DNA of 60,406 bases from contig JACSRX010000029.1 of NCBI GenBank assembly GCA_014879535.1, positions 157,476 to 217,881 on the forward strand. The letters run 5' to 3'. Source of the stretch: Chthoniobacterales bacterium. Its GTDB lineage: Bacteria > Verrucomicrobiota > Verrucomicrobiia > Chthoniobacterales > JACTMZ01. Shown here piece after piece: positions 43,172 to 52,613 of the stretch. The notes beneath the pieces are model-generated. The model saw only the letters and a program-made list of their open reading frames with translations, had not been told where the DNA came from and did no database searches. The position numbers and the translations under genes are program-made. Positions within the stretch are counted from its first letter, which is position 1. Every line of letters begins with the position of its first letter.

Positions 43172-43924
43172 ATGCTCCGCGTGACCATCTGCCTCATTGC
43201 GTTGATCGCGCCCTGTCTCACAGCATGGCCGCAGGATGGCGAGGGGGCCCCCGACCGCGTGCAATTTGCGCCCACCCGCAGCGTCGACGGCTTCGACATG
43301 CCCGTGGGCAAGCCGGATGCCGTCGGATACTACCGTTCCAGGGGGTTGATCGTGGGACGGCACATGGGCGACGATTGGAACGGCGCAGCCGGAGGCAACA
43401 CCGACCTTGGTGCTCCGGTCTATTGCACGGCCCACGGCCTCGTGGTCTTTGCCCGTGACGCCCGCATGGGATGGGGCAAGACCGTCATCGTGCGCCACGC
43501 TTACTGGGAGAATCGCAAATGGAATTACGTGGACTCGTTCTACACCCACATGCACCAGATCTTCGTCCGCGAAGGCCAGCAGGTGCGCCGCGGCCAGCTC
43601 GTCGGGAGCATCGGCACGAACCGCGGGATGTATGTGGCGCACCTCCACTTTGAAATCCGCAAGAACCTGCGCATCGGCGTCAACCAAGGCTCCTACCGCA
43701 AGGATTTGAGCAACTACTACAAGCCCTACGATTTCATCCTCGGTCGCCGGAACATCGCCGGCGGAAACCGGCGCGTGCAGGTGCCGATCAACACCTTCCG
43801 CCTGCAGGCCCGCGTGGTCGATGAAATGGGCAAAGCACGTTCCGCCCCGGAAAACCCCCGCGAAACTCCCCCCGCACGCCGCGGCGACTTCAAAGTCAAC
43901 CGTTTCGGCGATCCCCTGCGGTGA
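43172..43924 (+). CDS. M23 family metallopeptidase (LytM/peptidoglycan hydrolase domain)
   Basis: A 250-residue exported protein. The N-terminus is a signal peptide (LRVTICLIALIAPCLTAWPQ). The M23 domain covers about 65-180: GRHMGDDWNG supplies the first His and Asp zinc ligands, FYTHMHQI and VAHLHFEIRK the others (HxH). All catalytic ligands are present, so it may cleave peptidoglycan cross-links. The C-terminal 60 residues are basic. The ATG at 43172 is the start of the signal peptide; an open extension upstream overlaps the MBL gene. Confidence 0.88.
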   Translation: MLRVTICLIALIAPCLTAWPQDGEGAPDRVQFAPTRSVDGFDMPVGKPDAVGYYRSRGLIVGRHMGDDWNGAAGGNTDLGAPVYCTAHGLVVFARDARMGWGKTVIVRHAYWENRKWNYVDSFYTHMHQIFVREGQQVRRGQLVGSIGTNRGMYVAHLHFEIRKNLRIGVNQGSYRKDLSNYYKPYDFILGRRNIAGGNRRVQVPINTFRLQARVVDEMGKARSAPENPRETPPARRGDFKVNRFGDPLR

Positions 43925-43930
43925 TCCGTG

Positions 43931-45514
43931 TCAGGTTTCCCGCCCGGACTGAAGGACGGCATAGTCGAAGCCGTCCACCAGCGCCTGCCAACTTGCCTCG
44001 ATGATGTTGTCCGAGACGCCCACCGTCCCCCACTCGTTCCGGCCGTCGGTGGAGGAAATGAACACCCGTGTGCGCGCGGCGGTGCCGCGGCTCCCGTTGA
44101 TGATGCGCACCTTGTAATCATCGAGCCGCACGCCGCCGATTGCCGGATAAAACGGCTGCAGGGCCTTGCGCAATGCCGCATCCAGCGCGTTCACCGGCCC
44201 GTCGCCCGAGCCCGCCGTGTGCGCCGCCTCGCCATCCACGCGGATCTTCACGGTGGCCTCGCACTTGTTCCAATCCGCACCGGGGCGTCCCGAACGCAGG
44301 AAGTCGCAGTGGTATTCCTCCAGTTCGAACAAGGGCCTGTGCCGCCCGAGCAACCGACGCAGGAGCAGCTCGAACGATGCCTCCGCCGCTTCGAATTCAT
44401 AACCCTCGTGCTCGAGGCGTTTGACCTCTTGGAGCACCTTGGCAACTTCGGGAGAGCCTTTGGCGAACTTGAACCCCATCGACTCGGCCTTGATCAGCAC
44501 GTTGCTCTGCCCGGACAGGTCGGAAATGGTCACGATCCGCTGGTTGCCGACAGCCGAGGGATCGATGTGCTCGTAGGATCTTGCCAGCTTCTGCACCGCG
44601 TGCACGTGCAGCCCACCTTTGTGGGTGAAGGCCGCGCTCCCGACGAAGGGTGCGCGCACATCGTGCGGAACATTGGCCACTTCGTCCACGAAATGCGACA
44701 ACTCGGTGAGCCTCTCAAGATCACCGACCAGATGAAACCCGAGCTTCAACTGCAACACGGGGATCACCGTGGTGAGATTGCAGTTCCCGACCCTTTCGCC
44801 GTAGCCGTTCACCGTCCCCTGCACCTGGACCGCCCCCGCCTCGACGGCTGCAAGGGCATTGGCCGCGCCGAGTCCGCAGTCGTTGTGGGTGTGCGTCCCG
44901 ACCGGGCACCCGACCGCCACCCGGGCATCGCGGGTCGCATCCTTAACCGCGCCCGGAAGACTGCCGCCATTCGTGTCGCACAGGATGACGATCTCCGCCC
45001 CCGCTTCCGCCGCGGCGCGGATCGTCGCCAGCGAGTAATCCGGCGCCTCGCGGTAGCTGTCGAAGAAATGCTCCGCGTCGTAGAAAACCCGGCGCCCCTG
45101 GTCCTTCAAAAAGGACACAGTGTCGCGGATCATCGCCAGATTCTCATCCAGTGTGACACCGAAGACCTCCGTGACATGGAGCGGCCATGTCTTTCCCACG
45201 ATGGTCACCACCGGCGTGTTCGCCTCCAGCAGATGCCGCACCTGTGCATCGTCCTCCACCTTCATGCCGCCGCGCCGCGTCATGCCGAAGGCTGCGATCT
45301 TTGCCGTGGTCCACGTCCGCCTGCCCGCCTCCTCGAAGAACGCGGCATCCTTGGGATTTGATCCCGGCCACCCCCCCTCGATGAAGTGCATCCCGAACTC
45401 GTCGAGACGTTCCGCGATGCGCAGCTTGTCCTGCACGCTGAGCGAGATCCCCGTCCCCTGCGTGCCGTCGCGCAGGGTCGTGTCGTAAAGCGTGACGCTG
45501 GACATGCTGCTCAT
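43931..45514 (-). CDS. cimA: citramalate synthase CimA
   Basis: CimA condenses acetyl-CoA and pyruvate to (R)-citramalate, the first step of threonine-independent isoleucine synthesis. The 527-residue protein shows the TIM barrel with DTTLRDGTQGTG (about 11-22), GGWPGSNPKD, CDTNGG and GTHTHNDCGLG (catalytic metal ligands), plus the C-terminal allosteric domain (DYKVRIINGSRGTAARTRV). The GGWPGSNPKD segment separates CimA from 2-isopropylmalate synthase. ATG at 45514 and 45505 are both possible. It lies 31 bases after the LOG-family gene. Confidence 0.93.
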   Translation of the reverse strand: MSSMSSVTLYDTTLRDGTQGTGISLSVQDKLRIAERLDEFGMHFIEGGWPGSNPKDAAFFEEAGRRTWTTAKIAAFGMTRRGGMKVEDDAQVRHLLEANTPVVTIVGKTWPLHVTEVFGVTLDENLAMIRDTVSFLKDQGRRVFYDAEHFFDSYREAPDYSLATIRAAAEAGAEIVILCDTNGGSLPGAVKDATRDARVAVGCPVGTHTHNDCGLGAANALAAVEAGAVQVQGTVNGYGERVGNCNLTTVIPVLQLKLGFHLVGDLERLTELSHFVDEVANVPHDVRAPFVGSAAFTHKGGLHVHAVQKLARSYEHIDPSAVGNQRIVTISDLSGQSNVLIKAESMGFKFAKGSPEVAKVLQEVKRLEHEGYEFEAAEASFELLLRRLLGRHRPLFELEEYHCDFLRSGRPGADWNKCEATVKIRVDGEAAHTAGSGDGPVNALDAALRKALQPFYPAIGGVRLDDYKVRIINGSRGTAARTRVFISSTDGRNEWGTVGVSDNIIEASWQALVDGFDYAVLQSGRET

Positions 45515-45545
45515 GGCCTCATGACGGGTCGGCTTGCCGGCAGGA

Positions 45546-46565
45546 TCAGTCTTCCGTCTCGGAGTTGTTGATCGTGTCGATCAGCAGGCGCAGACGCCCG
45601 AAATCGGTCTTCTGCGGCACCAGCACGAGACGCGGAAGCCCGGCCACCTCGGTTTCGTCCGCCTCTTCCGGCAATGGGCCGGCCTGCTCGATGCGGCCGG
45701 TGACAAGGATGTCGGCAAACTGCTCGTTGAGCGCATCCACACTGCGCTCGGTCAGGCGCTTGTGCAACCGGATGACCATCTTCTCCCGAACCCACCGATA
45801 GGAGTCGAAAACGCTGTAGAAATGGACGATGTGGTCGATCACCTCGTCGCAATTGTGGAAAATCTTGAAGAGATGGAAGTCGCTCGGCGAGATGAGCTTC
45901 ATCCGCAGGAGGTCGTTCTTGATGAAAAACTCCCACGTTTCCCAGTAGCGCCCGTCCGGCGTATCGAGGAATGCGATCGGCGTGATCTTCGACTTCCCCG
46001 TCTGCATGAGGGTCAGGCACTCGAAACCCTCGTCCTGCGTGCCGAACCCGCCGGGGAAGAGCACGAAAGCGTCGGTTTCCTTCACGAAATTCACCTTGCG
46101 GGTGAAGAAGTAATTGAAGTTGATCAGCTTCTTGTCGCCGTGGATGGTCTCGTTGGCGCGCTGCTCGAAGGGCAGACGGATATTGAGGCCGAAGCTGTGG
46201 TCGCGGCCCGCACCTTTCTGCGCGGCACCCATGATGCCGTCTCCGCCGCCGGTGATGACCATGAAGTCCCGCTCGACCAGCCGGCGTCCCATTTCCTCGG
46301 CCATCTTGAACTCGGCCGATTCCGGAGCAAGACGCGCGGATCCGAACACGGCAACTTTGCGGCGGTCGGTGTAGGGTTGGAAGACCTTGGCCGCATACCG
46401 CATCTCCTTGAAGGTGCGGACGAGCAGTTTCAAGTCCGCCACGCTGGCTTTGTCCCGCCCCAAGCGAAGGGCTGTCTGCACCATTTCTTCGATGAGAGCC
46501 GGGGAGTGCACACACCCGCTCTCGGCCACAATCTTCTTCACTGCGGCCTCTTCATTTTCTTTCAT
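45546..46565 (-). CDS. LOG-family (lysine decarboxylase-like) protein
   Basis: A 339-residue protein with the LOG/TIGR00730 nucleotide-binding fold. ITGGGDGIMGAAQKGA (about 105-120) and PGGFGTQDEGFE (about 180-190) are the conserved motifs that act as phosphoribohydrolase in LOG proteins. Extra N-terminal (about 80 residues) and C-terminal (about 100 residues) parts make it longer than classical LOG. Cytokinin-related roles are known for some members, but in bacteria the substrate is mostly unknown. The start at 46565 (MKENEEAAVKK) is favoured over an ATG 39 bases upstream. Divergent with aroF. Confidence 0.85.
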   Translation of the reverse strand: MKENEEAAVKKIVAESGCVHSPALIEEMVQTALRLGRDKASVADLKLLVRTFKEMRYAAKVFQPYTDRRKVAVFGSARLAPESAEFKMAEEMGRRLVERDFMVITGGGDGIMGAAQKGAGRDHSFGLNIRLPFEQRANETIHGDKKLINFNYFFTRKVNFVKETDAFVLFPGGFGTQDEGFECLTLMQTGKSKITPIAFLDTPDGRYWETWEFFIKNDLLRMKLISPSDFHLFKIFHNCDEVIDHIVHFYSVFDSYRWVREKMVIRLHKRLTERSVDALNEQFADILVTGRIEQAGPLPEEADETEVAGLPRLVLVPQKTDFGRLRLLIDTINNSETED

Positions 46566-46624
46566 AGGGATCGGTGAATATGCGTCGTTTTTTGCAAAAA
46601 GCACGCAATTTCATTTCTGACCGG

Positions 46625-46654
46625 TTGCCGCCCGCCACCCGGTGTTGATAGGCT
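46625..46654 (+). promoter_or_regulatory. candidate promoter of the DAHP synthase gene
   Basis: TTGCCG (46625-46630), an 18-base spacer and TAGGCT (46649-46654), ATG 9 bases on. Confidence 0.4.
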
Positions 46655-46663
46655 CGCGGGTCC

Positions 46664-47680
46664 ATGATCGTCGTCATCCGCCCCCACACACCGCCTGACC
46701 AGGTCGAAGCCGTCATCCGTGAGATTTCCGCTCTCGGCTACACGCCGAACCCCATCCGCGGGGAATACCAGACCGTGGTCGCCGCCATCGGCGACGAGAC
46801 GACCCATGCCAGCCTGGAATCGCTCAACGCATTGCCCCAGGTCGAGCAGGTCCTGCGGGTGCAGAAGCGCTTCAAGCTCGCCAGCCGCGAATCGCGCCGC
46901 ACCCCGACAGTCGTCCATGCCGGGGGCGTCGAGATCGGCGGCGACAAATTCGTCCTCATGGCCGGCCCCTGCTCCGTCGAGAGCGAGGAACAGCTCATGG
47001 CCACGGCGCATGCGGTCAAGGCTGCCGGAGCTGTCATCCTGCGGGGCGGAGCCTACAAACCCCGCACTTCTCCCTACGAATTCCAAGGACTCGGCCCGGA
47101 GGGCCTGCGCATGCTGGAGACCGCAAGGGCCGAGACCGGCCTGCGCATCATCACCGAGGTCCTCGGGGAACGGGACGTCGATCTTGTGGCCGGCACCGCC
47201 GACATCCTGCAGATCGGGGCCCGCAACGCGCAGAATTTCCAGCTCCTCATCGCCTGCGCCCGCAGCGGCAAGCCCGTCCTGCTCAAGCGCGGATTGAGCA
47301 TGCGCGTCGAGGAATGGCTGCTCGCGGCTGAATACCTCCTCGCGCACGGCAACCCGAATGTCATTCTCTGCGAGCGCGGGATCCGCACCTTCGAGACCTA
47401 CACGCGGAACACGCTCGACCTCGCCGCCGTGGCCATCGCAAAACAGGAGAGCCACCTGCCGGTCGTCGTCGATCCCAGCCAGGGCTGCGGACGCGCCGAC
47501 TTGGTCAAGGTCCTCTGCCGAGGCGCCGCGGCTGTCGGGGCGGATGGATTGCTGGTCGAGGTGCACCCCAACCCCGCCGAGGCGCTCAGCGACGGCCAGC
47601 AGCAACTCGACCCCGCCGCCTTCGAGGACCTCGTCGAAAGCCTCCGCCCGTTCGTGTCCGCCGCCGGCCGGACACTCTGA
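46664..47680 (+). CDS. aroF: 3-deoxy-7-phosphoheptulonate synthase, type I-beta
   Basis: DAHP synthase joins phosphoenolpyruvate and erythrose-4-phosphate at the start of the shikimate pathway. The 338-residue protein carries an N-terminal ferredoxin-like regulatory domain (residues 1-70), the type I-beta pattern as in Thermotoga, then the catalytic barrel with MAGPCSVESEEQL (about 95), GGAYKPRTSPY (about 130), LKRGLSMRVEEWL and DPSQGCGRADLV. The regulatory domain suggests feedback inhibition by aromatic amino acids. Its stop is 3 bases from the convergent LptF/G gene. Confidence 0.94.
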   Translation: MIVVIRPHTPPDQVEAVIREISALGYTPNPIRGEYQTVVAAIGDETTHASLESLNALPQVEQVLRVQKRFKLASRESRRTPTVVHAGGVEIGGDKFVLMAGPCSVESEEQLMATAHAVKAAGAVILRGGAYKPRTSPYEFQGLGPEGLRMLETARAETGLRIITEVLGERDVDLVAGTADILQIGARNAQNFQLLIACARSGKPVLLKRGLSMRVEEWLLAAEYLLAHGNPNVILCERGIRTFETYTRNTLDLAAVAIAKQESHLPVVVDPSQGCGRADLVKVLCRGAAAVGADGLLVEVHPNPAEALSDGQQQLDPAAFEDLVESLRPFVSAAGRTL

Positions 47681-47683
47681 GAC

Positions 47684-48793
47684 TCACTTGTGGTCCAGCC
47701 TCAGCAGGAGCCAACCGCCGATCCCGACGAACAGGACATTCGGAATCCAAATCAGCAGGTAGGGGAATGCCGCCGCGTCCTCCTTCAGCATTTCTGCAAG
47801 GACCACGAAGAAAAAGTAGCTGAACGCCAAGGCAAGGCTGATCCCGAATCCCACGGATGTCTCCTTGCGCTGGGCCGTCACCCCGAGCGGCATCGCGATG
47901 AGCGCGAAGGCCACGCACGCCAGCGACATGGAAAGTCGTTTGCTGATCTCCGTGAGCACGGGGATCCCCGCGTCATTCCCCCTCGCCTCCGGCAAATATG
48001 CCATCAGTTCCGGAAGTGTGTAGGAGCGCAACGGACGATGCTTCAGGTGCCCCGCCACCAAGTCGTCGAGGGGGATGCTGACCGTGGCCTCGCCGACAGA
48101 AATGCCGTGCCGGATGGCGGAGAAGTCGTAAGTGTTCCCGGCATCCCGCTGCTCGAACCTTGCCTCGCGCAACGTCAGTTGGAGTTCCCCGCTGGCCTCA
48201 TCCGACTCGATCTCGCCGGAACGCGCGTAGATGATCCTCTCCGGCATGGCTCCGCTGTCCTGCTCGATCACGGTGACATCGCTGAGCTCGTTGCCCTTCT
48301 TTCCACCGACGAAGATCTTCTTGCCGCGGAATTCCCCCACCACTTCATCAGGCACGAACAGAGCGGCGGGGTTGCTCCGGGCCATCGTGGCAATGGAGTC
48401 CCGCATTGCCTGTTCGGCCCGCGGCGCAACTTCGGCATTGATCCAGAAGGTGAATGCGCTCAGGAGCACACCGACCGCGAGCACCGGCATGCAAACCCGC
48501 AGCAAACTCACCCCGCAGGCCCGCAGGGCGACCATCTCGTTGTCCGCTGACATCCGGCCGAAAATCAGGAGCACGGAGGTCAGGAACCCCCACGGCACGG
48601 TGAACGCCAGGGAAAACGGCAGCACATAAGCCATGAAAAGCAGCACATACTTCAGCGGCACATCCCGGTTGATCAACAGGTCGAGCAGTTCCTTGAAAAT
48701 GTTGCCCAGCACAAGGACAACGCTGAGCACAAAAACCCCGTAAATGGCGGTCACGAGCACAGCCCGGCCCACGTAACGATCGATCAAATTCAT
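47684..48793 (-). CDS. LptF/LptG family permease
   Basis: A 369-residue membrane protein of the LPS export ABC transporter LptBFG. Six membrane segments are expected: three near the N-terminus (about 14-30, 50-75, 95-115) and three near the C-terminus (about 290-360), flanking a periplasmic beta-jellyroll domain. MNLIDRYVGRA at the start is the usual LptF/G N-terminus. Only one permease gene is here, so whether it is LptF or LptG is not decided. The ATG at 48793 is favoured; a promoter-like TTGCAA-N16-TAATCT lies about 42 bases upstream. Confidence 0.87.
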   Translation of the reverse strand: MNLIDRYVGRAVLVTAIYGVFVLSVVLVLGNIFKELLDLLINRDVPLKYVLLFMAYVLPFSLAFTVPWGFLTSVLLIFGRMSADNEMVALRACGVSLLRVCMPVLAVGVLLSAFTFWINAEVAPRAEQAMRDSIATMARSNPAALFVPDEVVGEFRGKKIFVGGKKGNELSDVTVIEQDSGAMPERIIYARSGEIESDEASGELQLTLREARFEQRDAGNTYDFSAIRHGISVGEATVSIPLDDLVAGHLKHRPLRSYTLPELMAYLPEARGNDAGIPVLTEISKRLSMSLACVAFALIAMPLGVTAQRKETSVGFGISLALAFSYFFFVVLAEMLKEDAAAFPYLLIWIPNVLFVGIGGWLLLRLDHK

Positions 48794-48835
48794 GCGTGCA
48801 ACATCTCCCCCGCGGCACATGCGCCGAAGAGGGCA

Positions 48836-48863
48836 AGATTAGCCGCGCGTCCGCCGTTTGCAA
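48836..48863 (-). promoter_or_regulatory. candidate promoter of the LptF/G gene
   Basis: Leftward TTGCAA (48863-48858), 16-base spacer, TAATCT (48841-48836). The ATG follows after about 42 bases, so this transcript has a normal leader. Confidence 0.4.
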
Positions 48864-48887
48864 AGCATCACGCTCACCCTTTTCTCA

Positions 48888-48916
48888 TTGAGAACCCCCG
48901 GCCCGCGGCCCACTAT
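48888..48916 (+). promoter_or_regulatory. candidate promoter of the zwf operon
   Basis: TTGAGA (48888-48893), a 17-base spacer and CACTAT (48911-48916), ATG 8 bases on. The -10 match is weak. Confidence 0.35.
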
Positions 48917-48924
48917 GCGCCTTC

Positions 48925-50451
48925 ATGCTGCAGACAAACTCCACCATCAACCACCGGCAGCCCGGCCCCCCCTGCATCTTCGTGATCTTCGGGGCATCCG
49001 GTGACTTGACCAAGCGCAAGTTGATCCCCGCGCTGTTCAATCTGCGGTGCGTCGGCCTCCTCCCCTCCAAGTTCGCCGTCATCGGCGTGGCCATCACCCA
49101 GGGAAACGACGCCAGTTTCCGCGACCAGATGAGCCAGGATATCAAGCAGTTCGCCACCCACCCGGTGGATGAGACGGAGTGGAATCAGTTCATTTCATCC
49201 TGTTTCTACATCTCGGGCGACTTCAACGACGCCGCCGTCTTCACCGCGCTCAAGGAGAAGATGGAGGAGGTTCGCACCGCGCAACAGATCCCCGGCGGCA
49301 ATGCGGTCTTCAACCTCGCCGTCACGCCCACCCTTTTCGGCACCGTGGCGGCCAAACTCGGCGAGGCCGGATTGCTCAACGAAACGCCGGACGGCTACCG
49401 GCGCGTCATCATCGAAAAGCCCTTCGGTCGCGACCTCGACAGCGCCCGCCAGTTGAACCGGGACCTCCATCACTGCCTCGACGAAAGCCAGATCTACCGC
49501 ATCGATCATTACCTCGGCAAGGAGACCGTCCAGAACATCATGGTGTTCCGGTTCGCCAACATGATCTTCGAGCCGAATTGGAACCGCCGCTACGTGGACA
49601 GCGTGCAGATCACCGTGGCCGAGTCGCTCGGCGTGGAGAACCGCGGCGGTTACCTCGACCACTACGGCGTCCTCCGTGACATGCTGCAGAACCACATGCT
49701 CAGCGTCCTCTCCCTCATCGCCATGGAGCCGCCGGGCAGCATCAGCGGCGATGCGGTCCGCAACGAGAAGGTCAAGGTCCTCGACGCCATCCGCCCCATG
49801 GAACCCGAGGAAGTCATCGAGAACGCCGTGCGCGGCCAATACGGGGCCGGTGTGATCGACGGGCAACCGGTGCCCGCCTATCGAAGCGAACCGAGCGTCA
49901 GCCCGACCTCCAATACGGAAACCTTCGCTGCTGTCCGCCTCTACGTGGAGAACTGGCGCTGGGCCGACGTGCCGTTTTACCTCCGCACCGGCAAGCGCCT
50001 TGCCAAGCACCTCACGCAGGTCGTCATCCGCTTCAAACGCACACCGCTGATGCTTTTCGGGGAAAAGGCGCACAGCGAGGCCGGCCCGAACGCCCTCATC
50101 CTCAACATCCAGCCGGAGGAAAGCATCACCATCATGATCCGCGCCAAGCGTCCCGGGCCGGCCATCGTCGTCGACACCATTCCACTGGATTTCGACTACA
50201 ACGAATTCGGAAAACAGTCGCCAGCCACGGGTTACGAGACACTGCTCCACGACTGCATGATCGGCGACATGACCCTGTTCCACCGCGAGGACAGCGTCGA
50301 TGCGTCATGGCGGATCGTGAGCCCCATCCTGGACGTGTGGGGGGCACTGCCCCCGCGTGATTTCCCTGACTACGAAGCGGGCTCGTGGGGGCCGGCCGCC
50401 GCCGACAAGCTCCTCGCGCGCGACGGCCGCGCGTGGGAAAACCCGGCATAA
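48925..50451 (+). CDS. zwf: glucose-6-phosphate dehydrogenase
   Basis: G6PDH oxidises glucose-6-phosphate to 6-phosphogluconolactone with NADP (or NAD), the entry of the oxidative pentose phosphate pathway. The 508-residue length is standard. FGASGDLTKRKLIPAL (about 22-37) binds the cofactor, RIDHYLGKETVQN (about 190-205) holds the catalytic His, and the YAPT-like C-terminal end is complete. It lies 57 bases upstream of glk, and the two are likely one transcript. Confidence 0.96.
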   Translation: MLQTNSTINHRQPGPPCIFVIFGASGDLTKRKLIPALFNLRCVGLLPSKFAVIGVAITQGNDASFRDQMSQDIKQFATHPVDETEWNQFISSCFYISGDFNDAAVFTALKEKMEEVRTAQQIPGGNAVFNLAVTPTLFGTVAAKLGEAGLLNETPDGYRRVIIEKPFGRDLDSARQLNRDLHHCLDESQIYRIDHYLGKETVQNIMVFRFANMIFEPNWNRRYVDSVQITVAESLGVENRGGYLDHYGVLRDMLQNHMLSVLSLIAMEPPGSISGDAVRNEKVKVLDAIRPMEPEEVIENAVRGQYGAGVIDGQPVPAYRSEPSVSPTSNTETFAAVRLYVENWRWADVPFYLRTGKRLAKHLTQVVIRFKRTPLMLFGEKAHSEAGPNALILNIQPEESITIMIRAKRPGPAIVVDTIPLDFDYNEFGKQSPATGYETLLHDCMIGDMTLFHREDSVDASWRIVSPILDVWGALPPRDFPDYEAGSWGPAAADKLLARDGRAWENPA

Positions 50452-50508
50452 GCCGCCCCTCGCGTGAAACGCCCCCCGCAGGAGGACACAACGGCGGAGT
50501 CGCCTCCC

Positions 50509-51552
50509 ATGCGACCGCTGCCCGACGCAGGCGGCGCGACAATCCTGGCCGCCGACGTCGGAGGCACCAAGACTTGGCTTGCCACCTTCCGCGCCGACGG
50601 CATCGACTCCGCGGCGCCGCTCACCATGCAGCGGGCATCGAAATACTCGAGCCGCGCTGCGGCCAGCCTTGAACAATTGATCAAGGAGTTCCTCGAGGAC
50701 GAACTCTCCCCCGTCGATTTTGCATGCTTCGGCCTCCCGGGGCCGGTCGCGGGCACCCGGGCGAAACTGGTCAACCTGCCTTGGGAGATCGATGCCGCAT
50801 CCCTCTCCGCGGCATTCGGTTTCCGCGGATGCTTCCTCATCAACGATTTAGTGGCCAACGCCTACGGCATCGGCGAGCTTCGCCCCGCGGACTTCGCCCT
50901 GCTGCATCGCGGCAGCCCTGGCGCCTCCGGAAACATGGCGGTCATTTCGCCCGGAACCGGTCTCGGCGAGGCGGGGATTTTCTGGGATGGCCGCAAGCAC
51001 GTCCCCTTCGCCTGCGAAGGGGGACATTGCGACTTCGCTCCGCGCACGGAACTGGAGCTCGCCCTGCACCAGCACCTCCTGCACCCCTACGGGCACATCA
51101 GCTTCGAGCGCGTGCTCAGCGGCAGCATGGGCATCCCGAACATCTACAACTTCCTGCGCGACACCGGACGTGTTGCTGAAACCCCCGCCGTGGCCGAATT
51201 GCTCAAGGCCGGGGATCCGGGCGCCGTGATCTCAGCGGCCGCCGCGGATGCTTCCTGCCCGCTCTGCGTCCAGACCATGGAAATCTTCACCACGATCCTC
51301 GGCGCCGAGGCGGGCAATCTTGCGCTGAAGATCATGGCGACCGGCGGCGTTTTCATCGGCGGCGGGATTGCCGCGAAAATTCTTCCCCTCCTCCAGCGTC
51401 CCCCGCTATTGGAGGCCTTCTTCGCCAAAGGCCGCTTCAGCGACTTCATGCAGCGCATCCCGCTGCGCGTCATTCTGAACGACAGGGCCGCCCTCCTCGG
51501 GGCAGCCCGCTACGCCCTCCATGGCGCGGAGCAGATGCGGCCTCGCACTTAG
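50509..51552 (+). CDS. glk: glucokinase
   Basis: Glk phosphorylates glucose to glucose-6-phosphate, the substrate of the preceding enzyme. The 347-residue protein has the ATP-binding LAADVGGTKTWLA near the start, FLINDLVANAYGI (about 110), GTGLGEAGIF and CEGGHCDFAPR (about 170-180), which is diagnostic of the bacterial Glk family. The ATG at 50509 has GGCGGAG 9 bases upstream; a GTG at 50464 would add 15 residues and has no such site. The stop lies 16 bases before queG. Confidence 0.92.
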   Translation: MRPLPDAGGATILAADVGGTKTWLATFRADGIDSAAPLTMQRASKYSSRAAASLEQLIKEFLEDELSPVDFACFGLPGPVAGTRAKLVNLPWEIDAASLSAAFGFRGCFLINDLVANAYGIGELRPADFALLHRGSPGASGNMAVISPGTGLGEAGIFWDGRKHVPFACEGGHCDFAPRTELELALHQHLLHPYGHISFERVLSGSMGIPNIYNFLRDTGRVAETPAVAELLKAGDPGAVISAAAADASCPLCVQTMEIFTTILGAEAGNLALKIMATGGVFIGGGIAAKILPLLQRPPLLEAFFAKGRFSDFMQRIPLRVILNDRAALLGAARYALHGAEQMRPRT

Positions 51553-51568
51553 TTTCACCGCACACTCC

Positions 51569-52612
51569 ATGCGTGTGTCCGTGAAAAGCCTGCTTTGCGA
51601 TGCCGCCGGGAAGCACGGTTTCGATCTCTGCCGGATCGCCCGTGCCGGACGCGCCCCCGGCGCCGACGCCCTGCTCCGGTGGCTGCAGGAAGGCAACCAC
51701 GGTGAAATGGAGTGGATGGCCCGCACCGCTCCCCAGCGCTCCGACCCGTCGCTTCTCCTCCCGGGTGTCCGCTCGATCGTGGTGCTGGCCACCAATTATC
51801 TGGTGGATGATCCCCCTCCCCCGCGCACGAATGGAGCTTGTGGACGCATCGCACGTTATGCCCGCGGGGGGGATTACCACGGGATCATCCGCCCGCGCCT
51901 TGAGGCGGTTGCAGGAGTTTTGGCGGCGGACGGCGGACGGCAACTTTGCTTTGTGGACGGCGGTCCGGTGCTTGAGCGCGGTTGGGCAGCGGCCTGCGGC
52001 GTTTCTTGGCAGGGCAAGAGCACAATGGGCATCCACCCGCGCCTCGGCACGTGGTTTTTCCTCTCCGTGATCCTCACCACCGCCGACCTTGACCCAGACG
52101 ATCCCCTCCCGGACCGCTGCGGGAGCTGCACCCGATGCATCGACGCCTGCCCCACGCATGCCATCACGGGCGTCGGCCGGCTCGATGCACGCCGTTGCAT
52201 TTCTTACCTCACAATCGAAAACAAGGGCCCCATTCCCGAGGAGTTCCGGGAGGCCATCGGAGACAGGATCTTCGGGTGCGACGACTGCTTAGACGCCTGT
52301 CCGTGGAACCGGTTCGCCCGGGCCTCCCGCGACACCGCCTTTCAGACGCGCCCCGAGGCGATGCCGCGCCGCTTGCGCGAGTTCCTCGAACTCGACAATT
52401 CCGGTTTCAAGGCGCTGTTCCGCGGTTCCCCCCTGCTCCGGGCGAAGCGCCGGGGCTTCCTGCGCAACGTGTGCGTGGCCCTCGGCAACACGGGGACAGC
52501 CGAGGATCTTCCCGCCTTGCGGCGCGCGATGCTCGACGAGGAACCTTTGGTCCGGGAACACGCATCCTGGGCCGCGGACCGTATCGGGAAACGCCTCGCC
52601 GCCGCGCGATGA
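51569..52612 (+). CDS. queG: epoxyqueuosine reductase QueG
   Basis: QueG reduces epoxyqueuosine to queuosine in the wobble base of certain tRNAs, with cobalamin and two [4Fe-4S] clusters. The 347-residue protein has GSCTRCIDACPTHA (about 195) and GCDDCLDACPWNRFA (about 250) as cluster motifs. The C-terminal 70 residues have HEAT-like repeats (GNTGTAEDLPALRRAM), as in other QueG proteins. The ATG at 51569 is preferred; an open extension of 16 residues overlaps glk. Ends 1 base from the convergent unknown gene. Other queuosine genes are not in the window. Confidence 0.93.
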   Translation: MRVSVKSLLCDAAGKHGFDLCRIARAGRAPGADALLRWLQEGNHGEMEWMARTAPQRSDPSLLLPGVRSIVVLATNYLVDDPPPPRTNGACGRIARYARGGDYHGIIRPRLEAVAGVLAADGGRQLCFVDGGPVLERGWAAACGVSWQGKSTMGIHPRLGTWFFLSVILTTADLDPDDPLPDRCGSCTRCIDACPTHAITGVGRLDARRCISYLTIENKGPIPEEFREAIGDRIFGCDDCLDACPWNRFARASRDTAFQTRPEAMPRRLREFLELDNSGFKALFRGSPLLRAKRRGFLRNVCVALGNTGTAEDLPALRRAMLDEEPLVREHASWAADRIGKRLAAAR

Positions 52613-52613
52613 C